Positions 1 through 12,719 of a stretch of DNA of 64,000 nt are shown one piece after another (the first letter of the stretch is position 1; the number at the start of each line of letters is the position of its first letter). The stretch comes from Rhynochetos jubatus (Eukaryota > Chordata > Aves > Eurypygiformes > Rhynochetidae). The notes beneath the pieces are model-generated. The model did not search any database and had not been told where the DNA came from. It was given only the letters and a program-made list of their open reading frames with translations. The translations under genes were made by a program, and so were the position numbers. The stretch lies in assembly GCA_027574665.1 (NCBI GenBank), contig CM050652.1, positions 41,320,307 through 41,384,306 of the forward strand. Reading direction: 5' to 3'.

Positions 1-1471
1 TAAAAAGAATTTGATCAAATTTCTTCTTATCCCCAAACAATCACTTTGGACTGGGAGAGAATGGAAAAGGTGGAGGACATGAAAGAGGCATAAAGGGGAC
101 CCTGCAAGGGTACGATGGGATGACTGGAGTTTGTGACTGTATCATTGTAATGGTAGCTGAAAGCTGAAAATTAAATGGAGTGGGAAAACAACTTATAGGC
201 ATATCAGTTATCCCAGAAAGACTGTCTGTTTGACTTAATGTGCAGAGATCCCAGTCCAAGAACCAGATCCTGTATTCTTATTTTGCCATCTTTCTGATTT
301 GATAACCACTAGGTAATTCTGCTCTACCACATTTATAGGCAAAGATCATAGCTGTCTTTTTGAAAGGAGAAAGGAAGTAAATATTTAATCAGGACAAGAT
401 GTTTTAATGCCATAAAATATTGTACAAAACCCCAAGCACAACATGAGAATTCACATGCTCATTTAATCTGCTTTCTAAGCAGAAATACTTGTGCCTTGCA
501 AGCCTGAAGCCAGAGTATCAAAAGCCCTTTCTGCTCTGCTGTTTGGGGAACACTGATGGCTCATGACAGTAGTGAAGAAGGTGCTCATTTCTCAGCAGGA
601 GATTGTGCTGAATGAAGCAGGCTACTGCAGACATTGCTGAAAACAATCTTTTGGTCAAGACCCACACTACCTGCACATTTTAATGTTTAACCACTTCCAG
701 AACTGCCCTCCTTCCAGCCCAGTCCCAAGGAGCTGGGCCAGTGAGTTGCCAGTTCTTCCTCTTAGCCCATGTGTCAAGTTTCACTTGTTTTACTCGTTTG
801 CCATAGGAAGCAGTTGACGAATTATTTGATTGTCATAATTCTTCCTTCCAGAGAACTTGTTTTTGCTAATTGTGGATTTTTCCTGTCCCTTTCCCTCCCC
901 CCAGTTTGGGGCAGGACACAATTCTAAGTAGCATTCAGAGCGACAACTGCACATATGACCATGAGTAGCTGTCATTAATGATACAAACTCCTTTTTCAGA
1001 GTTTTTTATCTGTTTCACTCCTGTCATCTAACCAATTGCCCACGTGATCTGTGGCACATGTCATTTTGTAAGCAGTACTCACATTTCTTGGCTTCTAGTC
1101 TGTCCATTCCCCCATGATAGCCATACAGCTTCTGAGCTTTTGCATCAACCTGTACACTTCCTATAGCTTTGAAGTCCTTTCCTGTCAGCTCAGTTGTCTG
1201 TCTTCTATGGTTTATCATCATATCTCTTCAAAGGAAGGGACTGCTGTTTTGGGAGGGGGATGAAGAGGAAAGGGCTTTCAAGTCCTGTACTTTTTCTGTT
1301 GTAATGAGATGGTAAATTTTACTCTGTTAAGATCCCTGGTGATGATCACTTGACTAGACGATGATTTCCAAGGGTTTTGTTCTGTCTAACTGGTGAAGGT
1401 TATTTATGTGACACCTGTTTCTTTCCAACCATCAACTGGTTGGTTTGAGCATGTCAGCTGTGGTTTTTCAG
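1..1471 (+). other. NAV3: NAV3 intron (5' end outside the window)
   Basis: This stretch precedes the first recognisable exon and ends in a polypyrimidine-AG acceptor (TTTTTCAG at 1464-1471). I see no navigator-like coding segment bounded by splice sites here and no recognisable repeat family. It is taken as the end of a longer intron because exon 1472-1632 begins with the third base of a split codon. Confidence 0.8.
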
Positions 1472-1632
1472 ATATACTCCATCATCCCGCCAGACAAGTC
1501 AGGAGGAAGGCAAGGAATGGCTACGCTCCCATTCAACCGGAGGTCTGCAAGACACTGGCAGTCAGTCCCCGCTTGTTTCTCCTTCAGCTATGTCTTCATC
1601 TGCAACTGGAAAATACCACTTTTCCAACCTGG
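1472..1632 (+). CDS. NAV3: NAV3 coding exon 1 of 22 in the window (Ser-rich linker)
   Basis: The exon is 161 nt and encodes local residues 1-53, opening with YTPSSRQTSQEEGKEWLRS and ending GKYHFSNL. Its first base completes a codon from an upstream exon. Its last base (G at 1632) joins TG at 3457 to make Val. The acceptor is TTTTTCAG and the donor is G|GTAAAT. The sequence is Ser, Gly and Gln rich with no predicted fold, typical of the long disordered linker of navigators. It is confirmed by phase continuity with the next exon and by recalled similarity to human NAV3. Confidence 0.93.
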
Positions 1633-3456
1633 GTAAATGCTGTTTCCCTTCACTGTTTCTCCCACTCTAGAACAGAATCATAAAATTCAACCATTCATAT
1701 GTCTTAGTTTGCCAAACTAGGTGATTTATTTTAACATCTCCATCATCATATTGTGGTGTCTCACTAATGAGCAAAACTCACAATATTTTTCATGGAGTAG
1801 GCCAGGGTGCCTCTTATTTTGCATACAGAAGAAAGGCACAGATTCTCCACGACTAGCCTAAGGAGAAGAAAATCTGAAGCAGAGCTGGAAATTAGCTTCA
1901 AGGTTAAAGCTACTCATCTCTTAGGATTCAGAGTCAGTAGGATTCTTTCCAGTGAATTTAGTCAATGTCAACCCAGACATTTCTTTTTTCCTATATATGT
2001 GTTTGCTTTGAAACAGATCTTTCCAATGCATTTCAGTGGCTGGACCTGGCTATAACTGCACTGAGTCCAATCCAAATTCTGTCCTCGAATGCAATATAAT
2101 ATTTTAGGATATGAGTCACATTTCAGATTTATTTGATTACAGGTCAAGATTTAGATTTGCTTCTTCTGGATTTTGTTTCAAGTTAATCCAACACAAATTT
2201 AGTTTTGTTAATAACTTTTTTTCTTTAATATTTAATAGAAAACAATTTATTTGCACTGCTCTGGACACACAGTTAGGCGCACAATGAGCTTTTTAGGTCC
2301 TTACTGTCAAAGTAGCAGCAACCTTTGAAGCATTCACAATTCCATCACAGTTTATGGATCTGTAGGTTACAATCACTCAAAAGAAATCTGATCAGACATC
2401 AAATGCTGGTCTTTATTACATATGGGAAAAGACGTTGAACAAAGCCACTTTTAAAAATGAAATCGGATCCTGGCTAAGCAAGCCACCACTTTGGATTTCC
2501 TCCATGTACTTCCAGTAGTTTTAGACACAGCTATTTTTAAGCAGTGTTTATCTCACTCTATCAATTTCTGCTTACAATTAACTTCTGTTGCGTTTTGTTC
2601 ATGGTTCTTGTACTCACAACAAAAAGCAATAGGACCAGGGGTTGTAAAAATTTGTCATTGTCCTTTGCTTCTTTCCATTATCCTAGCCCTGTGGAATAAT
2701 TTGGCTCACACAGAGCTGCTCTGGTAGTTTATGACTTAAGGCACATCTTGCATAATCTAAAATAAAAGTCCAAACAGTGAGGCTGATTTTGGGTAGCCAG
2801 TTTTTTCTTCTAGGCATTGAGTTCATGTGATCCAGATGAACTATAACCAGACTTTCTTTCCTACTGGCAAACAAACTTTGCAAAAGCTTGAAGTAGGTTC
2901 ATCAACACTGTTCTGTATTTCAACCATGAGGATTGGACTACTCCTGTTTATTATGATGAGTTTCAACTGGCCTGTGTAGGACTTGTAAGCCAATATAGTG
3001 ATAGTTGCTGTAGCAAATCAAAGGACAAATGTCTTGGCATGTGCCAATAAACCTTGGTCTTAACAGCAGTAAGTAATATAGGTATATAACAATAAAATAC
3101 AGGAACTGATTTATTGGAAGAGATGGTTAGAAAAATTACTTATAACTTCTTATTCCTTTGTAACTTTTTAATCTCTCCTGTTGATTTGCTGTCTTGGGCT
3201 GCCAAAGCGGACAAGTGTGTATTCAGACACCAGTGTTAGTGTTACTGTGTTTTACAGGATTAGTCTCATCCAGCTCTAGTCCCTTGGAGATCACCTGCTT
3301 CACTTTTTTGTGTTGGCTCTGTATGTAGGAGTGAAACCTCTCATTTTTTCAACATCATGACTTCCACCTAACCATGCTGGTCCTACATACACTTTTGTGC
3401 AGAGGCAAGGTTTGTTTAATGGAAATATTCTTCATTAATAAAGCTTTGTATTCCAG
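1633..3456 (+). other. NAV3: NAV3 intron, 1,824 nt
   Basis: The intron lies between exons 1472-1632 and 3457-3645 and interrupts a codon after its first base. It is AT-rich. No gene, RNA gene or clear repeat was recognised. It ends TTGTATTCCAG. Confidence 0.85.
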
Positions 3457-3645
3457 TGAGTCCAACCAACCTATCTCAGTTTAACCTTCCTGGACCCAGT
3501 ATGATGCGTTCAAACAGCATCCCTGCACAAGACACTTCTTTTGATCTGTATGATGACTCCCAACTGTGTGGCAGTGCTACATCCTTAGAAGAGAGACCAC
3601 GAGCAATTAGTCATTCAGGTTCATTCAGGGACAGCATGGAAGAAG
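3457..3645 (+). CDS. NAV3: NAV3 coding exon 2 of 22 (linker)
   Basis: The exon is 189 nt and encodes the split Val 54 and residues 55-116, from SPTNLSQFNLPGPS to SFRDSMEE, leaving one base of the next codon. It includes an acidic aromatic patch (SFDLYDDSQ) and a basic Ser-rich end (RPRAISHSGS) that could be phosphorylated; that is inference from composition. The motif NSIP resembles, but does not satisfy, the SxIP end-binding-protein consensus because Asn replaces the first Ser. Reading on into the intron gives an apparent extension of about 34 codons, which is not supported because the donor GGTAAG is strong. Confidence 0.96.
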
Positions 3646-3761
3646 GTAAGACTGACTTACTATTTGGATCAGTGAATAGGCCCCAAAATAGGTCTCCGAA
3701 GTGTACTAAAATTTTAAAACATTTCTTCCGCAACAGAAAAACTTAAATAATTTTGCAAAGC

Positions 3762-3786
<25 letters not shown>
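3762..3786. repeat. Poly-T tract (25 T)
   Basis: An uninterrupted homopolymer of 25 T, shortly after the donor of exon 3457-3645. Its length is likely to vary between individuals and reads. No flanking element was recognised. Confidence 0.95.
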
Positions 3787-3792
<6 letters not shown>

Positions 3793-4393
3793 CTGTGGAG
3801 CTGGACTCACAGGACTTCCTAAAGTGTGGAAGATAATTCACACAGTAATATCCAATCCTGTGTATGTCATATATGTATAAATAATTTATCAGAGATTTTG
3901 GAGGAAAGGAAGCCATTCTAGCAAAATCAGTTTTTTTTCTTTTTGCCTTTAAATTTGGAGTGTCTGAGAATACCTTGACTACTGTGATTCCATGCTTTTT
4001 TAGTCCTACTTCTGTATTTCCATTTTTTTTTCCCAAATGCCAGTGTACTTTGCATTCCCTTTCTTTTGTAGTAATTTCATTCCCCACTTTCGTACAGCCC
4101 CCTACAGCAAACACTATGTGAGTTTCTGTACTTAAACTGTCATTCAATCTGAGCTCATTACTTTCTTTATGAAGATTATTACTGTTGGTCTTGTTTCTCT
4201 AATGCTGTGTACAACACCTGAAATTTGGGGAATATTTTTTGGTTTGGTTTTAGTTCTTTTTTAACCACAGAGCATCTGACAGCTCCTAATTAAATGCACT
4301 GTAACGTTTTCTTCTGCATAGTAATAATCAGATTTCTAATAAATCTGATTATTTGCAGAATTCCCACAAGCACAATGTTCTCACACCCTTTAA

Positions 4394-4455
4394 TTAAAAA
4401 AAACCAACCAAACAAAAAACAAACAAAACCACAACCCCCCAAAAAACAACAAAAC
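4394..4455. repeat. A/C-rich low-complexity stretch
   Basis: Composed of AAAACC, AAAC and CCCCCC units with almost no G or T on the + strand. A similar CAAA-rich tract lies at 21887-21950. It is low-complexity DNA and the apparent Lys/Asn/Pro reading frame through it is not a gene. Confidence 0.8.
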
Positions 4456-6099
4456 GGGGGAAAAATCAAACCCAACCCACTAAAATTTAATGGAGGTTCA
4501 TTCTATAGCATCATCTCATAAATCTTGCTTACTGCAAGTGATGACAATATGAATGATCTTTATAACAAGCAAATAAAAAAAAGTCTTCCCCTAGCCCCAA
4601 AGCTCAAATCTATGAGATAAAAGGAGGAAAAAAAAATGTCCTAGATGAAATAATGGACAACTAATACTTTCACTTTTCAATTCCTTCTCCTGTACTTTAG
4701 ATGATATGTCAGGCAGACATCTGGGTATGTAATACTAGCAGTAGGGTGCAGGACAGATCAAGCTGTGAGTTGTCAGCACAGAGAGGATGGCTGACTGCAC
4801 AGAAGTGTATCACATAATTCAAGGACAGAGGTGACTACAGACCCTTTGCTGAGAAACAGGAGAATTATCAAAGGAAACACTGGAAGAATAACAGACAAAA
4901 ACAATCGAAATAATTTATGCATAGAAAAAAGTTGTTAAATCTAAAATTTCAGTAATGGGTCACCAGTGGCTTTGATGAAAGCTTTTTCATTAGTCATGTT
5001 TCATATCCAGCTGGAGTGGATAACTATGATCAACCTGAGTAAATGAAAGTCAATGCAGCGATAATAAACAGTTTTCAGCAATTTACGGTCATTAGAGATT
5101 CACAGGAGATGATGCTGTTGGAAGGCCAAATGTATTTTATTTAAGACAGGAGCTCTGAGGAAGGTTAGAGTGAAAAAAGTGAGGTAATGAGTAGAGCTGG
5201 TGTACGAGAACAGAATGGGAGTTCAGTTGACAAGTTTAAAACAGAGACTGAAAACCAGAGATAGATTGAAAGCAACAGGATTTCAACGGTCAGTGTATCA
5301 CATCTTTGTAAATATTTTCCCAGTTACAAAATTATATTCAAAGTCTATATGACTGTTCCAATTATTCTTCTATTATCAATTTGGAATACAGATGCCACTA
5401 TTAATTTATTTATCAAACAGTGGCAGATTATAAGTATTAAACAAGTTTCTTTTGAAATAAAAATGAAAATAAATAATGAAATAAATTTTCTCCTTTCAAA
5501 TTCTCTATTGGTATATCCTTCATCATTAGAGTCATCAGAAGCAACATTTACTCGGTGCTCTTGAAGCTGCCTCTACTGATGATGAGTGGAAATATGGCGC
5601 TATGTCTTGCAGTAACCCCTTCACACAGAGTACAAATGCCAGTGTGCACGAGTCTGCGTTGTGCTGAGGGGAGAAACCAGCTGAGCAAAGCCTAGGAGCC
5701 CACCCCAGGGAATATGAACTGTTTTGCAAAGACTAGTCTCTTATTAAAATCAATTTGCTCTGTTTTGGACAGGTGTATAAATAGCTAAGTTTCTGGTTTC
5801 TCTCAAGTGTGTGTTTATCAAGTGATTTGTTGTCAGAACAACAAAAGTGATGCTTGGTTTGCTGGTAATAATGCTGAATCTCACTGACTTATTCTTTTCT
5901 CTCATACACAGCAAAGGGTTATTTTTGTATAGAACAATCTTTTTAAATGCAGGAAAAATATCAATAGCTTTTCTATACTGATAACTTATAATTGCTCGTT
6001 GTGGAAGATTAGTTCTCATTTTAAAAAGATGTTATTGAGCTACATGGGGGAAGTTTTATGCTTTCATCAATTTTTCATGGTATTTTCTTTTTTTTAAAG

Positions 6100-6152
6100 T
6101 ACATGGGTCCTCATTATCACTTGTCTCCAGCACATCCTCTCTCTACTCTACG
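6100..6152 (+). CDS. NAV3: NAV3 coding exon 3 of 22
   Basis: A 53-nt exon too short to show as a long reading frame. It starts by completing Val 117 (G|TA) and encodes HGSSLSLVSSTSSLYST, residues 118-134, ending on a complete codon ACG followed by GTGAGT. The acceptor is TTTTTTTAAAG. It is supported by phase at both ends and by the recalled human segment that precedes AEEKAHSE. Confidence 0.93.
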
Positions 6153-9100
6153 GTGAGTATTGACATTTTAGGAAGAAGTTCTGCCTGCCTCTGTTCTTGT
6201 TCATTGTGCGTGAAACTTTCAGTGCTTTGAGGTTTAGAAGGATTAAAATTGTACTGCAATAAAGCAGGAATGTTTCTTTTCAACTTTGGTATTACTATCA
6301 TGCTATTTTAGAAAACATTATTTTCATCTTTTGATGTGATTTACTACTTTTCTAATTGCACAATTTAGAAAGTGTTTTTGTCATGTTTGAGTAACACCGC
6401 TTGGAAAACACAAGATTTCTTAATGGTAAGGGAGACGCAATTTCCAGTTTATACGTCTACTGACCTTTGCTGCGAGTGAGACCAATGTTATTTCCAAAGA
6501 GGAGGAGGTTTTAAAAAAAATATTAATCTTATAATTAAAATGGGTAGTAATTTAATTAATACAAGTAATTGCATTCTGGCTCAAGCAGATGTGCTGGCTT
6601 TGATTTTTTTTTCCTTTTTTTGTTTTGGAATCTTTTTAGAGATCTCCTGTATAATTTGTTGCTTTAGGTGTTCTACTAACAAGACATTATCCATATGGGA
6701 GGAGTTAAGCATGTCTGGGCACTTCCTTGCTGATACACAACAGTTGCTTTGCAACCTATTCACTAACTACAATTACATGCTGCAGTAGCCTTTTTCCTGG
6801 GAGAGCAACCAATTTGCTTTCATGCCATGCATTCATGAATAGTCTGTGTCATCTCCATATTTGTAGGTATTGAACAGTGTCAGCTGTTCTGGGAATGACA
6901 TGGACTCCTCTACCCAGAGCCAACACCAGCTCTTGCCTGGGAATACCAAGCCCATGCAGTCTGATGCATTTGTACCATTTGGTAGCCCTATCTCAGTGCT
7001 GCACTCCAGTTAGCTTGGAAAGCAGGTTGCATCCATGCACAACGTCTACGACAATGGTGCCTTGTCTAGTTCTGTTTCATTTTAAAAAGGTCTATACAAG
7101 GGTATGACTAAAACACACATTAGGTTTCTCCAGGCCTTAAGCAGAAAATTGCAAGCAATTCCAGTCCAGACAACTCCTGAATTATTTGGGGGGGAGGTAG
7201 AAAATACATAGAGACTGGCTGCACATGAGATATGACTGACATTCAAAGCAAAGCTACTCATGTTTTGGTAGTCAAAAAATCTTTATTCCTATTTCCCTGT
7301 CTATGAGACACTATGATCAGTTTACATGGGAGGATTTACAAAATTATAGTTCAAGCTTTGATGTCAAATTTTAGAAGAATGTTATGAAACTGATAAATGG
7401 TAAAAATCAAATTATAAAGTGACACAGGATTCCTTCACCACCCCATCAGCCTCTAAGTCTAAAATTCCTCTGGTCTGATGTTGAATAGTTTACAAGAGTT
7501 TACAAATACTTTCTATTTATATAACCTGCTATCATTCAAGATTACAGAGTATCTTGGAAATATTACCTAAACCTCATGATACTAAAGAACAGATTATTTT
7601 CCTGCAAAAGAAACTTTAAACTATTTACCCAAGTTCATACCATAAGTGAAATATCTTCTGAAACACCTCACTGAATTCACATTGTGGCTAAACCCTTAAG
7701 TTATGGATTATGTAGATATATATATGGAAGCAGATGTGTAATGGAAGTTACAGAAAAATCTGTAAAGGGCAAGAAAGGAATTAGTATGACAAAATTACTA
7801 GGGTTGACCTTTAGGGATGATTTTTGATCAGAATTTATTCTGCTTGATCCCTCTCATCCTGTGAAAAAAAGTTTAAACCTTTCAGCAATTACTCAGAAGA
7901 TGATGCACAAGTGGAGTATAGAAACATGACAGGATGGCAATCAGTATCACATCAGCTGAAAGCAGGGAGTGATGTTTCATTGTTTGATGATACGGTGCAG
8001 TGCCCCAGGAGGGATAGCTTCACACGCTTATGGCACATGTAAATCACTTTCAGCTATTACTAGGTTCCAGGAGGAGTACAAGAGCTTTTTAACCTTACTT
8101 AAGCAGGCCAAAATCTCTAAACAGGAATTCCAAAGCAACTATTTTACCATAAGTATCTCAGTCAAATGTACTTATGAGATTTCTCAAGCATTGCCTTAAG
8201 CCTTGGTGCTAGTGGTTTTCTGCAGCCTCATCACTGGAAAGATTCAGACAAAGTAGTAAGTAAAGATCAAGATCTTTATGTATTATTACCACAGATAGTT
8301 GAAAATCTTGAAGTTATTCTCTGAAGATTGTTTCTTTGAGAATTAGAATGTGAGATTCAGAAGAGACATTTCATGATTTGCTGCCATTGCAATGAATAAG
8401 TCCAACAAGAAAGAAGTTCTGAGTTCACTAGTATTTTCTGTATGTATTGGCTTTCTTCTTGACTTGCATTTGGGTTTTCAGGACTTACTTGAATAGACTG
8501 GAAATTTAGCTTGTAGAGATACGCATGTAGGCAGAGAAACATTTGGTTGCACAGAAAAGTGTGCCGTATAAGCAGACTAGTAGACTGCAGGATCAAAATA
8601 CTGATTTGGTTTTGGCAGTGAATATATCTAGCTCTCTGAGAAGTTGAAAAAGTTGTTTGGTAGTGTAAATTATGATAGGTTGTCTCTGAATTTAACCTCC
8701 TCCTGCTCAGTAGGTGAGACACTGTGATTTGCACATAGTTAATTGCTTTATTTCTTGCACTGGCTCTCAGCATTAGCTACACTTAGAATCTCTAGACTTC
8801 ATTAACTGCACTAAGCCAAGCTCAAAGGAGATGTGTAAGGACATGTCATTAGTATGGTAATATTTTAAGACTTCAAAGAAAAAGAAAAAAATAATCCTTG
8901 CAAGGTTGGGATGCATGGATATGATGGAGAAGTAGAGGGATAACAAAATTATTTCCTTTTAGAGCCTTTTGAATCAAAGGCTGCGTGCTGGGTTACAATG
9001 GTGTCAGCATGAACTCTTGAGTAAAAACTGCTCAGATGTATTTGGTTGTCAGATTTTATTTTTCAAGTTGACAGTATGCCCAGAATCCTGTTCTTAAACT

Positions 9101-10131
9101 TTCATTTACTTCTTCCACCGCTCACAAAGATTGACTTGTGGGAGTCACCTCTCTGAACTCTGTGACAGAGGCAACACTTCTTTGTACAGTGAGGGAGTCA
9201 TCTGACAACAACATGTAGCATTGCCTTCATCAGTAGGGGCCGGTGGTCTAAGGATGAGGGACTTTGTTCCCACATGGCAGTTTCAGGAAAAGGTTGCTAA
9301 CCCTAGATTTTTAATTTTTTGCCTTTCTTGCCACTGAGCAATTCATAAGGGGGCATCTTGTCTCTGTCTCTGTCCACCAAATGTCTCCTAAATCAGATTA
9401 CTCTCATGTGTACAAATGTAATTACTTTCAAAGGTTTGCCTTGCAATGATTTAGTTTATTAGTTTGTTGAAAAAGACTGCTGAGTAAATAACACCATTAA
9501 ATGACACAATGCATAACAATATGGAAAATATCTAATATTATTAAATACTATTAGCAAGTTTAAGCTTAAACTTTAACATGTCTTTATAGCCCTTAGTATT
9601 TTGGACAGTACTCTGTATAGAAATAATTACTTTAAAGTGAAAATACTCCTCTCCCCTCACCTTCCCCCCATAAATATATTAATGGTATGCTGTCAACCAC
9701 TCTTAGCAGGGATTAGTCTATTAAGAATATTGCTCAGTATACAGCAAAACCAATAAAGTTCCAGGAGCCATAATAATCATTATGGTGTAAAAGTTTGCTG
9801 TCATCAAGCTAAGGGCTGTGCAGTGGCAGCATAGGAAACTTTCTGTTGTACCTTAGAAGTGTAACTGCAGTTTCTGCAATTCTGTTCCTGTTCTTGCTTT
9901 ACCCACTGTTTCATCTTGTCAGTATGCTGGCAAACTCTTTGGGGTTTCAGCTGGAACCCTGCCAAGTAAGTTGAAAAGAATTCCATTTATTGTTTTTACT
10001 GCATACCTTCCTTAAATGTAATGGATCCGTGAAGCTGTTCATTTCACTTCAGTATAGCTGGCTTTTATTTTCTATCACTGGAGTTATGTTGCACACTGTT
10101 TCTAAGCCATTTCTTCTTTGCTTTCTTCCAG
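6153..10131 (+). other. NAV3: NAV3 intron, 3,979 nt
   Basis: A phase-0 intron before the 24-nt microexon. It contains a weak tRNA-like or MIR-like stretch at about 9237-9305, treated separately. No coding exon was recognised. It ends with a good tract, TTCTTCTTTGCTTTCTTCCAG. Confidence 0.85.
9237..9305 (+). repeat. Possible MIR or tRNA-derived SINE relic
   Basis: GCCGGTGGTCTAAGGATGAG at 9240 resembles the A-box half of a tRNA-type promoter, and GGTTGCTAACCC about 55 bases later resembles a decayed B-box. The arrangement is like the head of a MIR-class SINE. The match is by eye only and could be chance. It is not a functional tRNA: no cloverleaf can be drawn confidently. Confidence 0.25.
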
Positions 10132-10155
10132 GCAGAAGAAAAGGCACATTCAGAG
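10132..10155 (+). CDS. NAV3: NAV3 coding exon 4 of 22: 24-nt microexon
   Basis: A microexon encoding AEEKAHSE (residues 135-142) with complete codons at both ends, so skipping it would not shift the frame. It has CTTTCTTCCAG before and GTAAGA after. It lies at the beginning of the first coiled coil, so inclusion would change the helix start by about one heptad. A TGC lies at 10119-10121 within the polypyrimidine tract, the kind of element used by the neural splicing factor SRRM4. Whether it is alternatively used in this species is inference. Confidence 0.93.
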
Positions 10156-12414
10156 GTAAGAACTTTACTTAGTTTTATGTGTTGCATTATCATATTTTAA
10201 AGTTTACTGCTTACCTGCTATGGCTAAATTGTTCAATTGTAGGGGGGAATACACCCCGTGTCCTTAACACCACTTTTTAAGAAGTATTGGTAAGAAGCTC
10301 TGCAGTTTCTAGTGCCCTAGAAGGTGTTTTCTTAGCATCATGCTGAAGAATGCCTCCTGGCTGAGGTTCTGAACAGGCGAAAAGAATCAATGAGACTCGG
10401 GCTTCTGAGTGGAGTTGTGACAGGTCTGATTTCAGACTTAATACCACTCTGTAGTGGATCTAAGGGACTGTGCAATTCAAGGTAATGTGCTGCCTTTCAG
10501 GAGAAAAATACTTCAAATGTTCGCTTTGAACTTCTCTTCCTTACGTTTTGCATTATATTATATTTTGGAGACTGACCACTTTGATGGATTTCAGAGCAAG
10601 GCAGATTGATTTCAGATATAAATCAAATCTGACATGGAAAACAGCTTCTTTCTCCTCACACTGTGTAAGAATGGGTGACAAGCCTGGGTCAGCAGCTGGA
10701 TACAATTACAGTCTTTCTCAAAATGAACTCCTGGTTGTATTAAAAGGGCACCAAGAAGTAGCAGCAATAAAATACAGCACCAAGGGATGCAATTCCACTT
10801 CACAAAGCTACATGCCCTCCACCTCCTGCATTTATGCTGCTCCTTTTTTTACTACTCTAATCAGAGAAAAAAACACCAAAAAGAAATTATTATGAAGTTG
10901 AATACACTGTGGCAAGTAAGGAAGAATATGTTTATTTCATATAATTTGTACCTGAATATTCTAAGCTTCTTTTTATGAAAGTTAAAGCAAAGGAGCTAAA
11001 GAAGCATGGCATAGCTCAGTAAATGACGAACCTTCATTTCATTGCCCTTTATATAGGGTTATATATGTAGGTGAAACAACACTTCTTTCCTGTGTATTTC
11101 TACATGATGTTTTCTCAGTATCGAGGTCTGCTCTGTGATGCTTTGCGGAGATGTTGAACAGCACTTTATGAGAACTACCATTGTATAGTTACAGGAATAC
11201 AATGAAAGTGTAGCTTAAGCAGGAAGGTCACATAATTGCTACTGAAAACCAAAGAGAAAAGTTGGAAAAAGAAAAGGGGCAGTCTGGGATAGAGAACAGC
11301 TTGATAATCTGTCTCCTTTGCTTTTAGCTAGCGTAAATGACCTAGCTGTTTTTGTATCATAGATGTGCAGGAACTTGTTCATTCTTGAAGCTTGTGCAAT
11401 ATTCCCTGCTGGTTTTCATGGAAGTCGTAAAATGAAAGTACTGCAATAGGTTTTACTACTGAATGTTACATTCTCCCTTTCCTAGGCTAGGTTTAGACAT
11501 TGTGCTTCTTTAGTCTTGAATAATTTCTTTTATGTCTGAATATGAAAGAGTTATCAAAGTGAAACTCCATTCTATACATAGGTTCAGTGCAGTGACTATG
11601 GAGTTCCTGTAAGATCTCAACTAGGGTTAAATGAGCATAAAATGATGTGCAAGCTTCATGCCAAATATCTATTCTAGCTGAGACAAAACCAGATATTTTT
11701 CTAAAGGATTCCATCATTAACGGATACAGGAGCCTTGAATTAAATTTACTTTTTTTAAGTTGGCAAGCAAGTTTTTGAATAGTATATAAGGCTTAGAGAG
11801 GCTACAAGTTTGAATCTCAGGGACTGTAGGAAGTAATGTGTTAGAGAAAAAAAATATTACTGTACGTCATCTAACTTTAGATATCCATGAAGCAAAAATC
11901 TGTATCTGAGGTAGTCATCAAAGCTGCCTTCATGCCAGGAAGTGTGGGAGTACTTTTTGGCACTTTATCTGAGTCTAATGTAGACATTAAACATTCATGG
12001 GTTGAATCATGTCAACAGTCAGGCACAGTGAACCTCACCCAAATTTGTTCATGTTTCATAATCTCAGGCCTCATCCAGGGCTACTGTCCTTGATTATACT
12101 TAGGATATATTTGGAATTTACAGGATTTGGCAAGTTACATGTGCAAACAAGGGATTGTACATATGAAGTAATTAAGCATTTGCCCATAAACTGGGATCCT
12201 ATCTCATACACTGGTTATGTGCAAGAAAAAAGTTGGAGCAGCACTAAGTGCCAATTTTTAATAATTTGTATTTCTGAATAGCTCTGAGATTAAAATGTGA
12301 AACTAAGGCATTGTAAACCTGTTAGTGATCCCTTAAAACAAACATACAAAAATACCGAAACAAAATAAAATTGCTGAAATACTGACAAGTCTTTTTTTTT
12401 TTTTTTTTTCCTAG
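10156..12414 (+). other. NAV3: NAV3 intron, 2,259 nt
   Basis: A phase-0 intron. It ends in an unusually long polypyrimidine tract, 18 consecutive T at 12392-12409, then CCTAG. No gene or clear interspersed repeat was seen. Confidence 0.85.
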
Positions 12415-12492
12415 CAAATTCAGAAATTAAGAAGAGAGCTGGTGGCATCACAAGAGAAAGTTGCTACTCTTACATCTCAACTTTCAGCAAAT
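12415..12492 (+). CDS. NAV3: NAV3 coding exon 5 of 22 (first coiled coil)
   Basis: A 78-nt phase-0 exon encoding residues 143-168, QIQKLRRELVASQEKVATLT to LSAN. Hydrophobic residues recur at a/d heptad spacing (I, L, L, V, L, L), giving a coiled coil that probably mediates self-association. The long T tract before TAG gives a strong acceptor; the donor is AAT|GTAAGT. Confidence 0.95.
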
Positions 12493-12694
12493 GTAAGTAT
12501 TGTTGCTTGTGATCATAAACATTACCAGATTGGCTAATAGCTCTTACTCAACACATGGTCTGGGAGACTTTTATTATTTATTCATTTTGGTGTTCATAAA
12601 ATTAATTATTTCATTAAATGTCTATATTTCCTTAGCTTCAACCAGAAGAAGTCTTGTGGCCAAATACAGTGGAAATGGAAAAGAGAGTTTCCAC

Positions 12695-12719
12695 ACTTGG
12701 ATGTGACAAACATCCAAGT
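12695..12719. repeat. Inverted repeat, 10-bp arms and 5-nt loop
   Basis: ACTTGGATGT at 12695-12704 is the exact reverse complement of ACATCCAAGT at 12710-12719. In RNA it would form a short hairpin about 200 nt downstream of the donor at 12493. Confidence 0.85.

Larger units (their letters stand above)
3646..6099 (+). other. NAV3: NAV3 intron, 2,454 nt
   Basis: The intron splits a codon after base 1. It contains a run of 25 T at 3762-3786 and an A/C-rich simple stretch at about 4394-4450. Otherwise it is plain AT-rich sequence with no gene seen. Confidence 0.85.

Noticed and set aside
3507-3530. SxIP motif for end-binding proteins (RSNSIPAQ)
   Set aside because: The position before x is Asn, not Ser, so it is NSIP; the flanking region is not strongly basic either.
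3646-3746. Reading frame of NAV3 exon 3457-3645 continuing about 34 codons into the intron
   Set aside because: A strong GGTAAG donor at 3646 and the exact codon completion at 6100 show that it is spliced; the extension has no family similarity.
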